From positions 132,516,385 through 132,580,384 of the forward strand of contig NC_079487.1 in NCBI RefSeq assembly GCF_020520425.1: DNA of 64,000 nucleotides, given 5' to 3'. The position numbers were made by a program, and so were the translations under genes. This DNA comes from Spinacia oleracea. Lineage: Eukaryota; Streptophyta; Magnoliopsida; Caryophyllales; Amaranthaceae. Shown one piece after another: positions 21,301 to 32,621 of this stretch (within the stretch, counting starts at the first letter, position 1; every line of letters begins with the position of its first letter). Below the pieces are notes generated by a model that had not been told where the DNA came from, searched no databases, and saw only the letters and a list, made by a program, of their open reading frames with translations.

Positions 21301-24300
21301 GGTGTGGCGGGTAAAGGCAGAGGAAATGGACGATATTATAGTGAAGTATTTTGAGGAGATCTTTGCTACCAGCAATCCTTCCGGGTTCGAGGCTGCTATG
21401 GAGGGTATAGACGAGAGAGTATCACCCGAGATGAATGATAGATTAGAGATGGAGCCGACAGGAGATGAGATTAGGGAGGCGCTATTTCAAATGCACCCTA
21501 ATAAGGCCCCGGGGCCAGACGGGTTGCATGCCCTATTTTTTCAGAAGTTCTGGGGGGTTATTGGTGTGGATGTAGTGAGTTTTGTTAAGGCTTGGTGGAA
21601 TGGGGAGGTGAGCCTAAGTGACGCAAATCGAACGTGCATTGTGTTGATCCCGAAGTGTAATGAGCCCAAAGGTATGACTGATTTCCGGCCGATTAGCTTG
21701 TGCAATGTGTTATACAAGATCATTTCCAAGACATTGGCAAATAAATTAAAACCAATGTTGGGGAAAATCATCTCAATAGAGCAGAGTGCCTTTGTCCCTA
21801 ATCGCCTTATCACTGACAATGCTTTAGTGGCTTTTGAGGTGTTTCATGCAATGAAGAGGGGAGGGGAGGGCAAGGACGGTACGGCGGCTATGAAGTTGGA
21901 TATGAGTAAAGCGTATGACCGGGTGGAGTGGAGTTTTTTAGAGAGCATGATGCATAAGTTGGGTTTCCGGCGCTCTTGGATTTCAAAGATAATGGGTTGT
22001 TTGTCGAGCGTCTCTTTCTCTTTCAAGTATAATGGTGGGATCACGGGTGCTCTCAATCCGGCTAGAGGACTTCGGCAAGGGGACCCGATTTCCCCGTACC
22101 TTTTCCTCATTGTCGCGGAGGCGTTCTCGTCCCTTTTGAGTAAGGCTGCGAGGGAGGGTTTTATTCATGGAGCTCGTATATGCAGGGGGGCGCCGAGGGT
22201 GTCCCATCTCTTTTTCGCCGATGACAGTATCCTCTTCACAAAGGCAAATTTGCAAGAATGCTCTAGAGTTGCTGATATAATCAGTAAATATGAGAGAGCT
22301 TCGGGTCAAAAAGTCAATCTAAGCAAAACTGAAGTTGCCTTTAGTAGGTCTGTTAAGCCGGAAAGGAGGGCGGCGATTGTGGAGACGTTGGGGGTAAGGG
22401 AGGTGGACCGACACGAGAAGTACCTAGGGCTTCCAACTGTTATCTGGAGATCAAAAAAATCCATTTTCACCTGCTTAAAGGAGCGTATATGGAAAAAACT
22501 ACAAGGGTGGAAGGAGAAATTGTTGTCACGTCCCGGAAAGGAGATTTTGATAAAAGCGGTGGCACAAGCCATTCCCACTTACATGATGAGTGTTTTCCGA
22601 ATACCAGATGGCCTCATTGATGAAATTCATGCTATTTTAGCCCGCTTCTGGTGGGGGGATAAGGAGTCGGAAAATAAGCTTCACTGGCATAGGTGGGAAG
22701 CCCTTTGTTTACCTAAGGCAATGGGTGGCTTGGGTTTTCGCGACCTCCGATGTTTCAACCAGTCACTACTTGCTAAACAAGGGTTCCGCCTTCGTGAGGA
22801 TGATGGGTCTCTACTGGGTAATATTCTGAAGACCCGATATTACAAGAATGGGTCCTTTATGGAGGCTAGGCGAGGATATGATCCAAGCTATTCATGGAGG
22901 TCTATTTGGGGGGCGAAGTGTCTGCTTCTAGATGGGCTAAAGTGGAGGGTGGGGAATGGACTGTCGATACGCGTTTGGGATGATGCTTGGTTGCCTGGGA
23001 ACGGTGCTCACTTAGTTCCGACCCCAAAAGGTAATAGTGACCCGAATCTGCTTGTCTCGCACCTGATTGATTTCGAACATAATTGCTGAAACGAGCAGAC
23101 CGTGAAGGAAGTGTTTATTGAGGAAGAGCAAAAGAGTATACTTGATATTCCCCTCTCACAACGGTGGCCAAAGGATCGGCAGTATTGGTGGCCTACATCA
23201 AACGGAATGTATACTGTTCGGTCAGCTTACTGGCTTGGCATGTTGGGCCACACTCGAGCTTGGCAGCTACAATTTGGTGCCCACGAATCAGACCTGTGGC
23301 AGCTGGTATGGAAACTAGGTGGTCCACCGAAACTGAGCCATTTTATCTGGCGAGCGTGTAAGGGGAGTCTAGCAACAATGGGTGTCCTCTTTAGACGGCA
23401 TATCAAACCCACACAGGGGTGCTCGATTTGTGGGGCGGGTGATGAAACCATCATACACGCACTCTTCGAATGTAAGCATGCCCGTGTAATTTGGGAGCAC
23501 AGCGAGTTTCTAGATGTGCTACATGATGCTCCTGGCACTACTTTCGCGGAGAGGTTTGAATGGGTGGCTAGCAGAGTGGACAAGGAGAAGCTGCGAACCT
23601 TCGCAGCCTTGACGTGGGCTGTATGGTGCTGCAGAAACAAAGAAGTTTTCGAGTCGGTGATTGTGGAACCTATAAGTGTGGCATCTGGTTTCGTAAAGCT
23701 GGTCTATGATTATTGTGCCTACAATGCTAAGGTGTGTATGCAAGCTTCCCCATCTGTTGTTCCTTCGTTGGGGCACTGGACTCCTCCTTCTGATGGGAGG
23801 GTCAAGGTTAATGTGGATGCTCACATTCATGGTGGTGGTGGAGTATGCTTTGGCGTAGTGATAAGGGACGGTATGGGTCAGTTGTGTGCGGCTGCGGTGA
23901 AGAGGATTGAGGCGAGTTGGTCTGTGGAGATGGCTGAATCAGGGGCAGCGCTGTATGGCATGTCGTTGGCGAAAAGATTGGGGTACAACAACATTGTTCT
24001 GGAAAGTGATGTTCTTAATATTGTCCGAACGATTGTGCAGAAATGTGAGGGTGTATCCCCTATTTATCTATTGTATGATGATATTGCAAGGGCTAGCAGC
24101 TCCTTCACTTCTTTCTCCTGTACCCACGTTCGTAGGATGGGCAACACAATTGCCCACTTAGTTGCTAGGTGGAATGTCGAAGTTGGGTCAGAACGTATCT
24201 GTCTTGGTGTATTTCCCCAAAGTCTTATCACTTTGGCTGAACTTGATTTACAGTAATGATATTGCTTATTTTTCCCCTCAAAAAAAAAATCTACAGCTTT

Positions 24301-25426
24301 TCACCCACTAAAATAAAGAAAAAATATTTTCCACCCACTAATATCTTATTCGGGATAGGCCATTGTTTCAACCATGCAATTAGGTCTTTTCCTAGAGGTT
24401 AATTAAATTAGAATGGAGTATTGTGTATCAAGGGGGGACCTATGTAGACCCCGTGGGGTCCATAGGGACCCCCATTAGTTTTGGAAAAAAACTGTAAAAG
24501 TGATATTGGGGTAATTAATTGCACTTAAAATAGTTAAATTATGTGTAATTAACTTACATTAATTACAATAAAATATACTTGTAGCATATTGGTTGCTTTA
24601 CTATTATGTTACACATTTTGTCTAGGTTCGAATCCTCCTAAAAGGATGTTAAATGTGATTTTTTCCCCCTTTTTTTGTCGTTTACTTGTCCTTCGTTGAT
24701 CATCTAAATTCTTCATGTATATTATTTTTTTCCCTTTTCCTTCATCTCTTTTTCCTTTTTTTTTTCCTATGGTTCATGATTTTGCTTTTACAAAAACACA
24801 AAAAAGAATTCCACTTTTATAGACTTATAGTTGCATGTTTCATAGACTTAGAGGCTTAATTAATTCTCTGATACGTATACAATAGCATAATGCCCCATAA
24901 CTGCTAATATTCCTTTTTTCATTAGTGTCTTTGTTTGTTATTTGTACTGGGGCAATTATTGTAATAAAGTAAATCTCCTTCAAATATGAAAAACTCGTTT
25001 TTTCCATTTTAAATTGATATCGCCCCAAGTCATTGTTGAAATTTGGACTAGGTATTGAGTTTTATTGTTACGAAAACCCAAAAAAAAAGGTTCCTAAATC
25101 CTACACATATTTTATCATGGTGTTTTTAATACTTCGACTACATACCTCTCAACTTAAACCCCCTAAAGGAGTAAATATGAGAAATTAGAAATCAAATAAT
25201 AAAATTATTTTGGACCCCCATTTATAAATTCTTGGATCCGCCCCTGTTGTGTATGATCGATAGGTTAGCTTTCGAATCCCTTCCCCTATTTATAATTTGT
25301 ACTGCCCAAAAACAAAAAAACAAACATTGAAGCTAGAGCAGGAAAATCAAATATACCTGATATCAGCACCAGAAACATTAAGAGTAGAGCCAACTTAAAA
25401 ACAAAGGAAAAAGAATACTTTTCCAT
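18313..25426 (-). CDS. Knottin-type antimicrobial-like peptide precursor (two exons, TE-inflated intron)
   Basis: Predicted 63-aa secreted peptide. Exon 1 (25,357-25,426) encodes a 23-residue signal sequence starting MEKYSFSF, rich in L, F and V, ending in phase 1 at a GT donor. Exon 2 (18,313-18,434), after a CAG acceptor, encodes the mature part. It contains six cysteines spaced C-x6-C-x5-CC-x3-C-x11-C, the inhibitor-cystine-knot pattern of Mirabilis Mj-AMP and Phytolacca PAFP-S peptides. Phases match across the junction. The 6.9-kb intron contains a full-length LINE (18,697-24,289) and a hAT element (24,429-25,246); without them about 0.5 kb remains. A TATA box lies about 85 bp before the ATG. 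Target and activity are unknown. Pairing of the two exons is inferred from phase and from the signal-peptide/knottin logic. Confidence 0.8.
18789..20168 (+). CDS. LINE ORF1 protein (DUF4283-like, CCHC zinc knuckle)
   Basis: 459 aa from the first in-frame ATG. A DUF4283-like N-terminal region (about residues 30-170) precedes a CCHC knuckle, CFLCGMLGHSERDC at residues 207-220, with a basic, low-complexity tail after it. This is the expected nucleic-acid-binding ORF1 of plant L1 elements, which packages the RNA. Its stop TGA (20,166-20,168) overlaps the ORF2 start as ATGA. The frame can be extended upstream through a TTG codon, but there is no ATG there. Frame intact. Confidence 0.9.
   Translation: MADDLSEQYAKLLLDDDEGDDVVDLGGIITEEAEDKTALMLVGRLLTDRPFNVDAFKRTMIQAWAMTGRVVVRNIGPKLFAFQFFHWRDKEKVLQGCPWCFDQQLLILTEITGDEQPTEVALNHSPFWVRIRNLPFNCRSKEAVRAVANCLGEIVEVEEDEFGIDKDRRVRVIMDVRKPLRRKRSIKNRRGDEVEVEFRYERLPFFCFLCGMLGHSERDCSSVPDEERTKGFKWGLNLRASPRKGRSQQLEEVEALKAVKKVLFVPKRTNLTESSRSEVRLELGAVGERNGNIVQGGKEDKEKEVHGSPNKGVQTPTKETSAPVAIEGEKEREVQTAGVRNTSEEDPFDQLAFKAGCGGGRAKVRKLRKITQKRGAMGVLVEGEGSQGLKVVRQLGEGVGKSDVGMVGEKRKVGMDGDDVVMDDPTEAGRCIRQVFGGSEFQVTNQVAEIGFHQSREEQ
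20165..24256 (+). pseudogene. LINE ORF2: endonuclease, reverse transcriptase, zinc-binding domain, RNase H (one internal stop)
   Basis: 1,363 codons from ATG at 20,165. An APE-like endonuclease occupies about residues 1-230 (TWNCRGIGN at 4-12, SDH at 222-224). The reverse transcriptase follows, with the FADD active-site box at residues 684-687. Near 23,280-23,490 is the zf-RVT region with CSICG and a later H/C pair, and from about 23,800 an RNase H of plant RVT_3 type (NVDA, ESGAA, ESDVL). An in-frame TGA at 23,087-23,089 (codon 975) interrupts it between the RT and zinc domains; the frame is otherwise open to the stop at 24,254. The codon could be a CGA changed by deamination at a CpG. Confidence 0.92.
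24429..25246. mobile_element. Non-autonomous hAT element
   Basis: 818 bp flanked by a perfect 8-bp duplication ttgtgtat (24,421-24,428 and 25,247-25,254). Ends are CAAGGGGGGACC at the left and, inverted, CAGGGGCGGATCC at the right. No transposase. Second insertion in the knottin intron. Confidence 0.8.
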
Positions 25427-25510
25427 CGAATGAAGGTAATTTTTATTATCAAGGTTTTTTCAGTAAATATTTGATGAGGAAGGGATGAGAACTTGAACTC
25501 AAAATGTCTT

Positions 25511-25519
25511 CTATTTATA
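25511..25519 (-). promoter_or_regulatory. TATA box of the knottin gene
   Basis: TATAAATAG on the minus strand, about 85-93 bp upstream of the exon 1 ATG at 25,426. Confidence 0.65.
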
Positions 25520-25688
25520 CTACTTATTTACCAATTTATTAATTCTACATACTTCATTAACTATCTTTAGTTGAACAAGTCTAAAAAAGATCTATACAAA
25601 TTTATTACGCACATAAATCATGGCATGTGAACAGAGAAAATGAATTTTAAAATGTAACACTTGCTTTATTTGTTTTAGCGGAAACTAT

Positions 25689-25959
25689 CACTATAAGAAT
25701 TTGTATCTTAACGTAGTGACAACTTAACGGGTTAAAAATTCCATCGCAAAAGCCTTTTGCGACAGGGCTAACAACCAAATAAAGACGGGAATAACCGTCG
25801 CAAATGTCTTTTATGACGGGTTAACGACGGAATTTTCCATTAATGACACCCCCTTTTATGACAGGTCCGCGACAAGAAATCCCATCATTAATCAACGATT
25901 ATTTGCTTTTAACGACGAAAATTCTCGTCCCGTCGTTAGTGGTACAATTTCTTGTAGTG
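25689..25959. mobile_element. CACTA-type MITE
   Basis: 271 bp, CACTATAAGAA...TTTCTTGTAGTG, with a 3-bp TAT duplication on each side. The interior is made of inverted (a/t)cgacggg motifs. It lies about 260 bp upstream of the knottin ATG. Related to 39,292-39,557. Confidence 0.85.
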
Positions 25960-26616
25960 TATTTTCAATAATGGGAAATACAAAATTATACATTTTCCTT
26001 TTGTAAGGAAGGAATGCTACACTTTCTCAAGTTTCCTTCCTAATTCTTACTACTCTTTTTCTTTCCTCTCCTACATCCTCTCATTGAATAGCGGGCAAGA
26101 CTAGACAAGTTGTTCTCTCGCCTTAATAAGAGACTTCGTATTTCAAACTATTCGAGCTTGAACGAGTAAACATATGGAGATAATTATGGTGAACTAATTA
26201 CAAATATCAATCAATAAAAAGAGTGATACATAAATTGTCGGGTACATTGATTCCTTAATTAGTTTAACTTATTTATATTTTTCGTGGGGAAACTACTTCA
26301 GAATATGTATTTGTAAACTATATATAGCGTCTACTTTCTGTTATATTGCCAAAAAAAGTCAACCTTTCATCTAGTTGACTTCTAACAAACTTCTTATCTA
26401 CGTAATTTAGTTGCTTAAAAATGTAAGTCGAGGCAACCCATTAAAAAAAATACTCCAATCATCATCCCGATCACTAAAATATACCAGATCCATAATACTT
26501 GTATTTAAAAAAGACCAACTAATAAACATTTCTGTACCGACTACTTGCCAATTTGTCATGCATCATGGTTACAACGAAATTAATTGGAATCATTTGACCA
26601 TTGACTTTCCGTAGTA
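25960..26616. other. Intergenic, nothing recognised
   Basis: AT-rich; no coding or structural signal that I can support. Confidence 0.5.
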
Positions 26617-26879
26617 CTTCCTCCGTTTCTTAATGATGTTCCAATTCTTTTTTCACGTTTGCCAACGCAAGTTTTATATCGTTTTTAATTTATAATTACA
26701 CAATATTAAAAAATTAATTTTTTTTGATATTTTTAAAGTATTCATTTAGACGAATCAAACAAGATCTGATCACATGAATATGTTTTTTTCTTATATATTA
26801 AAAATGATTTACAAGATTCCCTTCAACTGTGAATAGTGTCAAAAACCTAAATTAGAACATCATTATGAAACTGATGAAG
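26617..26879. mobile_element. Stowaway-like MITE
   Basis: CTTCCTCCGTTTCTTAATGA at the left and a diverged inverted match (tcattatgaaactgatgaag) at the right, next to TA. A more decayed relative lies around 29,460-29,680. Confidence 0.65.
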
Positions 26880-27783
26880 TATATAAAAAATAAACTATCC
26901 TACAAATACTCCTTCAATTCAAGTGACTAGATTTTGGATTGGATGTACCTCATGTATTTGAAATAGTGTTATATGCCGAGTTGTGATTAGTCGAAGCCAC
27001 ATCAGCACAATCACATGGGATTTTTTTTCGATTGGTATCATATACGTGATTTAATTATTTAACAAACAATTAATGTTGATAAATTTATATTAAAGTTTTA
27101 TATATCCATTTAAAAAGAATTAGTAACCCATGTCATCATTTAGAAGTGGGAAATTATCTTGGTTTCTTTTAGCAAATCTACATCGTTTGTTTTGGTAGTA
27201 GCCTAGTAGTTGGAAGCGTTAATTAGACAACGCACGAATGTAATAAGCTCGAACTCTCATAAAGGAAATGGTATTACAATAAACCTATTGTACTTAAATG
27301 GTATCGCTTTCAGTCCATTATGTCAAGATTTTTGGTGTTAAAAAAGGCCTCATCAAATGTAATAGTGACACAAAGGGAATTTCAATTTATCTATGATTCT
27401 AATTAAGAAATGAAATTGGATCCGTTTCAACCCAACTCTACTTACTCCTACTTGTATGGTGCACCTCGAGTCTAGTCACGATCATGACTATGAATTTGTA
27501 ATTGATACTTTGTATTATTGTAGAGGTTGAAAAGACAATAACTAAGTAATAATTGATGCATGTAAGAAACTAAAAGAAGGGGAAATAACCATCTTAAAAA
27601 GGATACAAACACAAATTTCAAACTAAGAATTGCGTACTTTAATTTCCACCAAAAAATTATCTTATTTAATTAAATTGCAAAAGGATCGAACTTTCCGATC
27701 TCTCATACAACCAGATATTAAACTCATACGCCAAAATATTAATTTGATAAAGAACAATAATGATTCATACTTAATTGTGTTAA
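26880..27783. other. Intergenic, then expansin unit flank
   Basis: 26,880-27,240 shows nothing recognisable. 27,240-27,783 is the conserved 3' flank of the expansin unit, matching 5,020-5,576. Confidence 0.6.
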
Positions 27784-29076
27784 TTAGAAGTTTCTGCTGC
27801 CTTCAAATGTTTGGCCAAATTGCCAATTAGCCGGTATGACGTTATTAGACTGCACCATTTTACCATCACTAGTAGTTACTTGGAATGACAAACTTTGCCC
27901 TATCAAATTTTTCGTGAATTGCCAATTTTGACCCCAATTACGCGTCATTTGCATCCAATTTTGGGAATTAGACGGCTTAATCTTAACATCAACCACATTT
28001 CCAGCACCCCCGACATTAAACACTAGTACAAGGTACCATCCTTGAGTCCCTTGTAGTAGGAACTTCAAGCCACCCTTCCTAACACAGGGAACTCGGCGAA
28101 ATCGTACAGGTACAATCCCGGCTTTGTATTCCGCGATTGTTAAGAACATCTTAAGTGATAAATCGAAGTGTTTTTGAGGAGGATTACACCAAATATCGAC
28201 TGATTTTGTGTAATTAGGGGGGCAGAAATTTGTGGCAGTGATCTTAATAGTATTATGGCCGGGTTTGCACCATTTGGAGTTTACGCATTGTATCTCATAA
28301 CAAGATCCACATGCCGATCCATTGTTGAATAACGCCGTGCTTAATGCTGCTGTTTTAAGGCCGTAACCTTGTGTGTATAGATTTTTATACCCACAAGCAC
28401 CGTCTGAAAATAATCAAATCAAAATAAATTTTATAAATTATTTTCACAAAAATCATAACAAAAAATCACTTGGTATAGTTTATAGAGATGAAGAATTTCA
28501 CCTCTACATAGTCAAAATCCGTCTCAAACTGATAATTATAAATAAAGTAATCAAAACATTTGAGATAGAATTTTGGCAAATGCATTACTAATTTGAGATG
28601 GAATTTTTGGAACTCCGTACACAATTCCTTCTCAATTATAATTTAGTGACAAATTTAAGTAATCCATCTCAATTTGAGATGCTTATAATACTTGTCTCAA
28701 ATTCCGTCTTTAATAATGCATAATTTTGTAGTGAATTGAAAATACGTCATTTAATGATACATAATACTTAATTATATCGTGCTTCTAGAGTTCTTGAAAC
28801 ACTTTAGGATTTTTTTAAAAATAAAGCAGTGGAAAAAGGAATATTACGAGACCTTTTGTTGTGAATTCATGAGCTTCTCACACCCAAAATCGAATTAAAT
28901 TAAATACTTTGTATAAGATTGAATAGCTTACACATAGTCTCGCCTCCTTTTATATCACCATAAAATGTAGCATGAGCATCCGTCACCCATTCATTGTTGG
29001 CGGCTTGACAGCTTAACGAAAGTGCTATTGTAATAGCCAAAAAACAATAATACAAAAATGGAAAAAATCTAACCAT
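27784..29076 (-). CDS. Alpha-expansin, copy 3 (two exons)
   Basis: Secreted alpha-expansin of about 254 aa: exon 1 28,932-29,076 and exon 2 27,784-28,403, lengths 145 and 620 nt as in copies 1 and 2. Signal peptide, cysteines, HFD box and C-terminal tryptophans are conserved, and I find no stop in exon 2 read from the acceptor. It is more diverged from copies 1 and 2 than they are from each other. Its intron lacks the Stowaway MITE found in both, giving an empty site. An upstream ATG at 29,130 is in frame, but the conserved MVRF start at 29,076 is preferred. Confidence 0.9.
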
Positions 29077-29947
29077 TTTTACTGTAAAAATGTATGATTT
29101 TTGTTGTAAAAATGTATGATTTTTATTCAATTTTTATAATTAATACTATTATATTATGATGAGATTTTCTTATATAATGGTAAGAGCTAACTAACACATA
29201 TATATGGGAGAGGATGGTCCAAATTTGGTAATATGCTAATGAATCAATAATCTATTGCCCATAATTAAGAAGTACATCTCACTTACTATGTTTGTTAATA
29301 TTATTTTCTGATTCTTTACTAACTTTTAGGGACGTTTAAATTGATCAAGGAGATATATTCTCCTTGATTATAGACTTAGAGTATTTATAAATTGATTACC
29401 TACAACATTCACTATAACTTAATTTTAGCATATATTTTATTATTGACTATTACAGATATGCTTCCATTTCTACTTATATATTTGCCAATGCACATTTTTT
29501 GTATTAATTCTATTTGCACAAACTTTATAAATTTAAACTAATCATTGAGACGGTTAAACAAGATTACGTATTAATATGTTCTTTTTTATGCATTGGAAAG
29601 AATGTATAAGAATCTCTTCAGTTATAATTGTGTCAAAATTCTAAAATGAAATGTCATTATGGAAAGGTGAGAGTACAAGAAATGTAAAATTTAATTAAAC
29701 TAAGGAATGTAAAATTTAATTAAACTAAGAAATGTGTATCACCGAAAAAGAGTTGAGTTATATAATTTCTAATGTTATACTGGATCTGCAGACTTTAATT
29801 TCCACCAAAAAAAAATCATCTTATTTAATATTGATTGAAAAATGATCGACTTTTTTTTATCTCTTTTACAACCATATATTATGGCAATAATCAATTAAAC
29901 TTGTAAGTCAAATATTAAATCGATTAAGAAAAATAATTCATACGTAA

Positions 29948-30931
29948 TTAGAAATTTTTGCTTCCTTCAAATGTTTGTCCAAATTGCCAATTAGTCGGTA
30001 CGACATTATCAGATTGCACCATTTTACCATCACTTGTAGTCACTTGGAATGACAAACTTTGTCCTAACAAATTTTGCGTTAATTGCCAGTTTTGCCCCCA
30101 ATTACGTGTCATTTGCAACCAATTCTGAGAATTAGATGGCTTAATCTTCACATCAACAACATCTCCAACACCTCCTACATTAAACACTAGTACAAGAAAC
30201 CAACCTTGATTCCCTTGTATTAGAAACTTCACGCCACCCTTCTTAACACAAGGAATTCGCCGGAATTGTACAGGCACAACCCCGGCTTTGTATTCCGCAA
30301 TTGTTAAGAACATCTTCAATGATAAATCGAAATGCTTTTGAGGAGGATTGCACCAAATATCAACCGTTTTTGTGTAATTAGGAGGGCAAAAGTTTGTGGC
30401 AGTGATCTTAATAGTATTACGGCCGGGTTTGCACCATTTAGAGTTTACGCATTATATCTCATAACACGATCCACATGCTGATCCGTTGTTGAATAATGCC
30501 GTGCTTAATGCTGCTGTTTCAAGGCCGTAACCTTGTGTGAACAAATTTTTGTACCCACAAGCACCATCTGCAAATCAAATCAAAATTAGTTAAGAAATTT
30601 ATTTTCAAAACAATTGAAAATCATGTAATTTAGTATTTATATCGTGTTTCTAGAGTTCTAGAGACCCTCCATGTTTTTTTTAATTAAGGCACATTAAAAA
30701 GTAATATTACGAAACCCTTAGTTGACAATAACGTAGTTATCCTAGTTGATAAATACTATTAAATTCATGAGACTATGGGTGTATTAGATTGAGTAGCTTA
30801 CACATAGTCTCGCCTCCTTTTATATCACCATAAAATGTAGCATGTGAATCCGTCTCCCATTCGTCGTTGGCTGCTTGGCAGCTTAACGAAAGTGCTATTG
30901 TAATAGCCAAGAATGGGAGAAATTTGACCAT
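29948..30931 (-). pseudogene. Alpha-expansin, copy 4 (premature stop)
   Basis: Same two-exon layout: exon 1 30,802-30,931 and exon 2 29,948-30,567. In exon 2 the codon that is CAA (Gln) in the other copies, within YEIQC, is TAA here (30,452-30,454). That truncates the protein to roughly a third of its length. Exon 1 also lacks five codons of the signal-peptide core (YYCFL) in frame. The rest of exon 2 is well conserved, so loss is probably recent. The intron is short and free of MITEs. Most diverged of the four copies. Confidence 0.88.
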
Positions 30932-31299
30932 TTTTAATGTAAAAATGTACGAGTTTATAATTATATTATGATGAGGTTATGATATATAATTGTAAGAACT
31001 AATCAATATATAGGAAGAAGATGGTCGAAATTTGGTAAATTTTTGCAATATGGCAATAGATCAAATAATCTTTTGCACATTAAGAAGAAAATCTCACTTT
31101 CTATATATGTTTGTTAATTTATATTTTCTGATTCTTTACTTTAATTTTCGGGAATTTTCAATGGTTATATTATACGGGTATATTTATTCATCCAATAATT
31201 CTCTCTTTGTTTAATGCTTATGGTTGTGGTTACTTATTGGATTAGGAGCTCGAGCTTGTTCAAGCTCAAACATGTCCAATATTCTCTCTTTGTCGAACA

Positions 31300-31733
31300 C
31301 ATTTATTTATACATAGTATTTAAAAAAGAAAATCATATACCATTAGATGACATGTGTCACCATTTTTTCATAGATCATTAGATGACATGTGTTACCCCAT
31401 ATTTCATTCATATTTTTTTTCTTCCAATTTTTCATTTGTTATATGAATTATTTTACAGCTTCAACACTTCTTTCCCTCCATCTTCCTCTTTCAATATCAA
31501 TTCCCCATTTAGTTCATATATTCATTCAACCTCTTCCACTTCATCTCCCTCTTTAACATTCAATATTAATATATCATCTATTTTATATATTTTTCAATTT
31601 TAAATTTAACTCATATATAAATCATATATTTCCACTAATTAAAATCACAAATCCGCAATAAAATTAACACTTTAAAAGATGACTTAATAACTAATATAAA
31701 TTGCCCGTTCAAAGAACATGCTCAAAAACTAGT
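31300..31733 (+). mobile_element. Possible degenerate Helitron
   Basis: Ends in gctcaaaaactag followed by T, the same 3' tail seen at 46,285 (inverted). The preceding hairpin is degenerate and the 5' boundary is uncertain. Non-coding. Confidence 0.4.
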
Positions 31734-32236
31734 TGATACTTGATAACCGACTTGACTCGGCTTCCTTGCAGCCTAGGCGCCTAGCTACTTCGCATGGATT
31801 GACATTGATCTCCATAAAAGAATTTTTATAATTTAAATAGTAAAAAAAGAAACATATCCTAGGTAGCAAAGAATTTTGCTCACCAAATGATACTTTTGAA
31901 CTTAAACATTTATCTCATTCCATATTAATCCATTAATAGAATAAGCTGAAAATCCTCATATTCCTTTTTAGTTTTCTTAATTAATTAATTTGAAACGCAA
32001 TAATTTGAAAAAGGAACGAGTTTTGAAAAAAGGATTTTGGACGGGCAAGCCCACGTTACCACGAGTCCATGACACATAACGCCGAAGTCCAAAGATGATT
32101 AGTCTAAATTCTAATTAACAACTCGTATTTTTAGTTTAGTTTACGAACAAGCGTGAACAAATAGATTAAGCTCGCTACGTATATACTTCGTATGAATCAA
32201 GCCATATAACTTAATGTTTGACTTGTTAATATTTGT

Positions 32237-32399
32237 ATTTTTGGTGTATAATTCGGTTTACCCTTAGGGCTAATTCGGATTCGGGCGAGTTTCGAGTGGA
32301 TATATTCTAGTCCCCTCCCAATTATTGTTGCGGGGACGAACACGGAATCCACCTTACCAAGTTCAGCCTCAATCTCCACTAAACCACCAGGCAATTGGT
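32237..32399 (-). mobile_element. tRNA-derived SINE
   Basis: 163 bp, same family as 18,027-18,200 (shared ggctgaacttggtaggg-type and attgggaggggact blocks). Flanked by a perfect 17-bp duplication gacttgttaatatttgt (32,220-32,236 and 32,400-32,416). Confidence 0.85.
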
Positions 32400-32545
32400 G
32401 ACTTGTTAATATTTGTGAACATTTAATTTAATTTCTTTTGTAAGCTTGTTCTTATTCGAGTATAACTTGTTTAAATATCATACATAAAAATTAAAATTAC
32501 TACTCCGTATATTATACTACATTTATATAAAAAGTATCTCCATAA

Positions 32546-32621
32546 TGGCGGGGATGAGAATCGATCTCAGGATCACCTTGAATCGGGATGAAAGCTCTAA
32601 CCAACTGAGCTATCTATCACT
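32546..32621 (-). pseudogene. tRNA-like pseudogene or SINE head
   Basis: On the minus strand, TAGCTCAGTTGGTTAGAGC is a good D arm with A box, and GATCGATTC is a B-box/T-loop match. The acceptor and anticodon stems do not pair, so it is not a functional tRNA. No poly(A) tail or flanking duplication was noticed. Confidence 0.45.

Larger units (their letters stand above)
18697..24289 (+). mobile_element. Full-length LINE (L1 clade, plant type with RNase H)
   Basis: A 5,593-bp non-LTR retrotransposon. A perfect 15-bp target duplication (tctacagcttttcac) lies at 18,682-18,696 and 24,290-24,304. It has a 92-bp 5' UTR, ORF1 (18,789-20,168), ORF2 (20,165-24,256) and a 10-A tail. It lies sense-opposed to the knottin gene whose intron it occupies. 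The perfect duplication, intact ORF1 and single nonsense codon in ORF2 indicate a young copy. The strong GC contrast with the flanking DNA delimits it sharply. Confidence 0.95.

Noticed and set aside
19157-23830. Many minus-strand open frames over the LINE
   Set aside because: They are shadows of the GC-rich sense ORFs; none shows its own domain.
32546-32621. Functional tRNA gene on the minus strand
   Set aside because: The D arm and B box are good, but the acceptor and anticodon stems do not pair.
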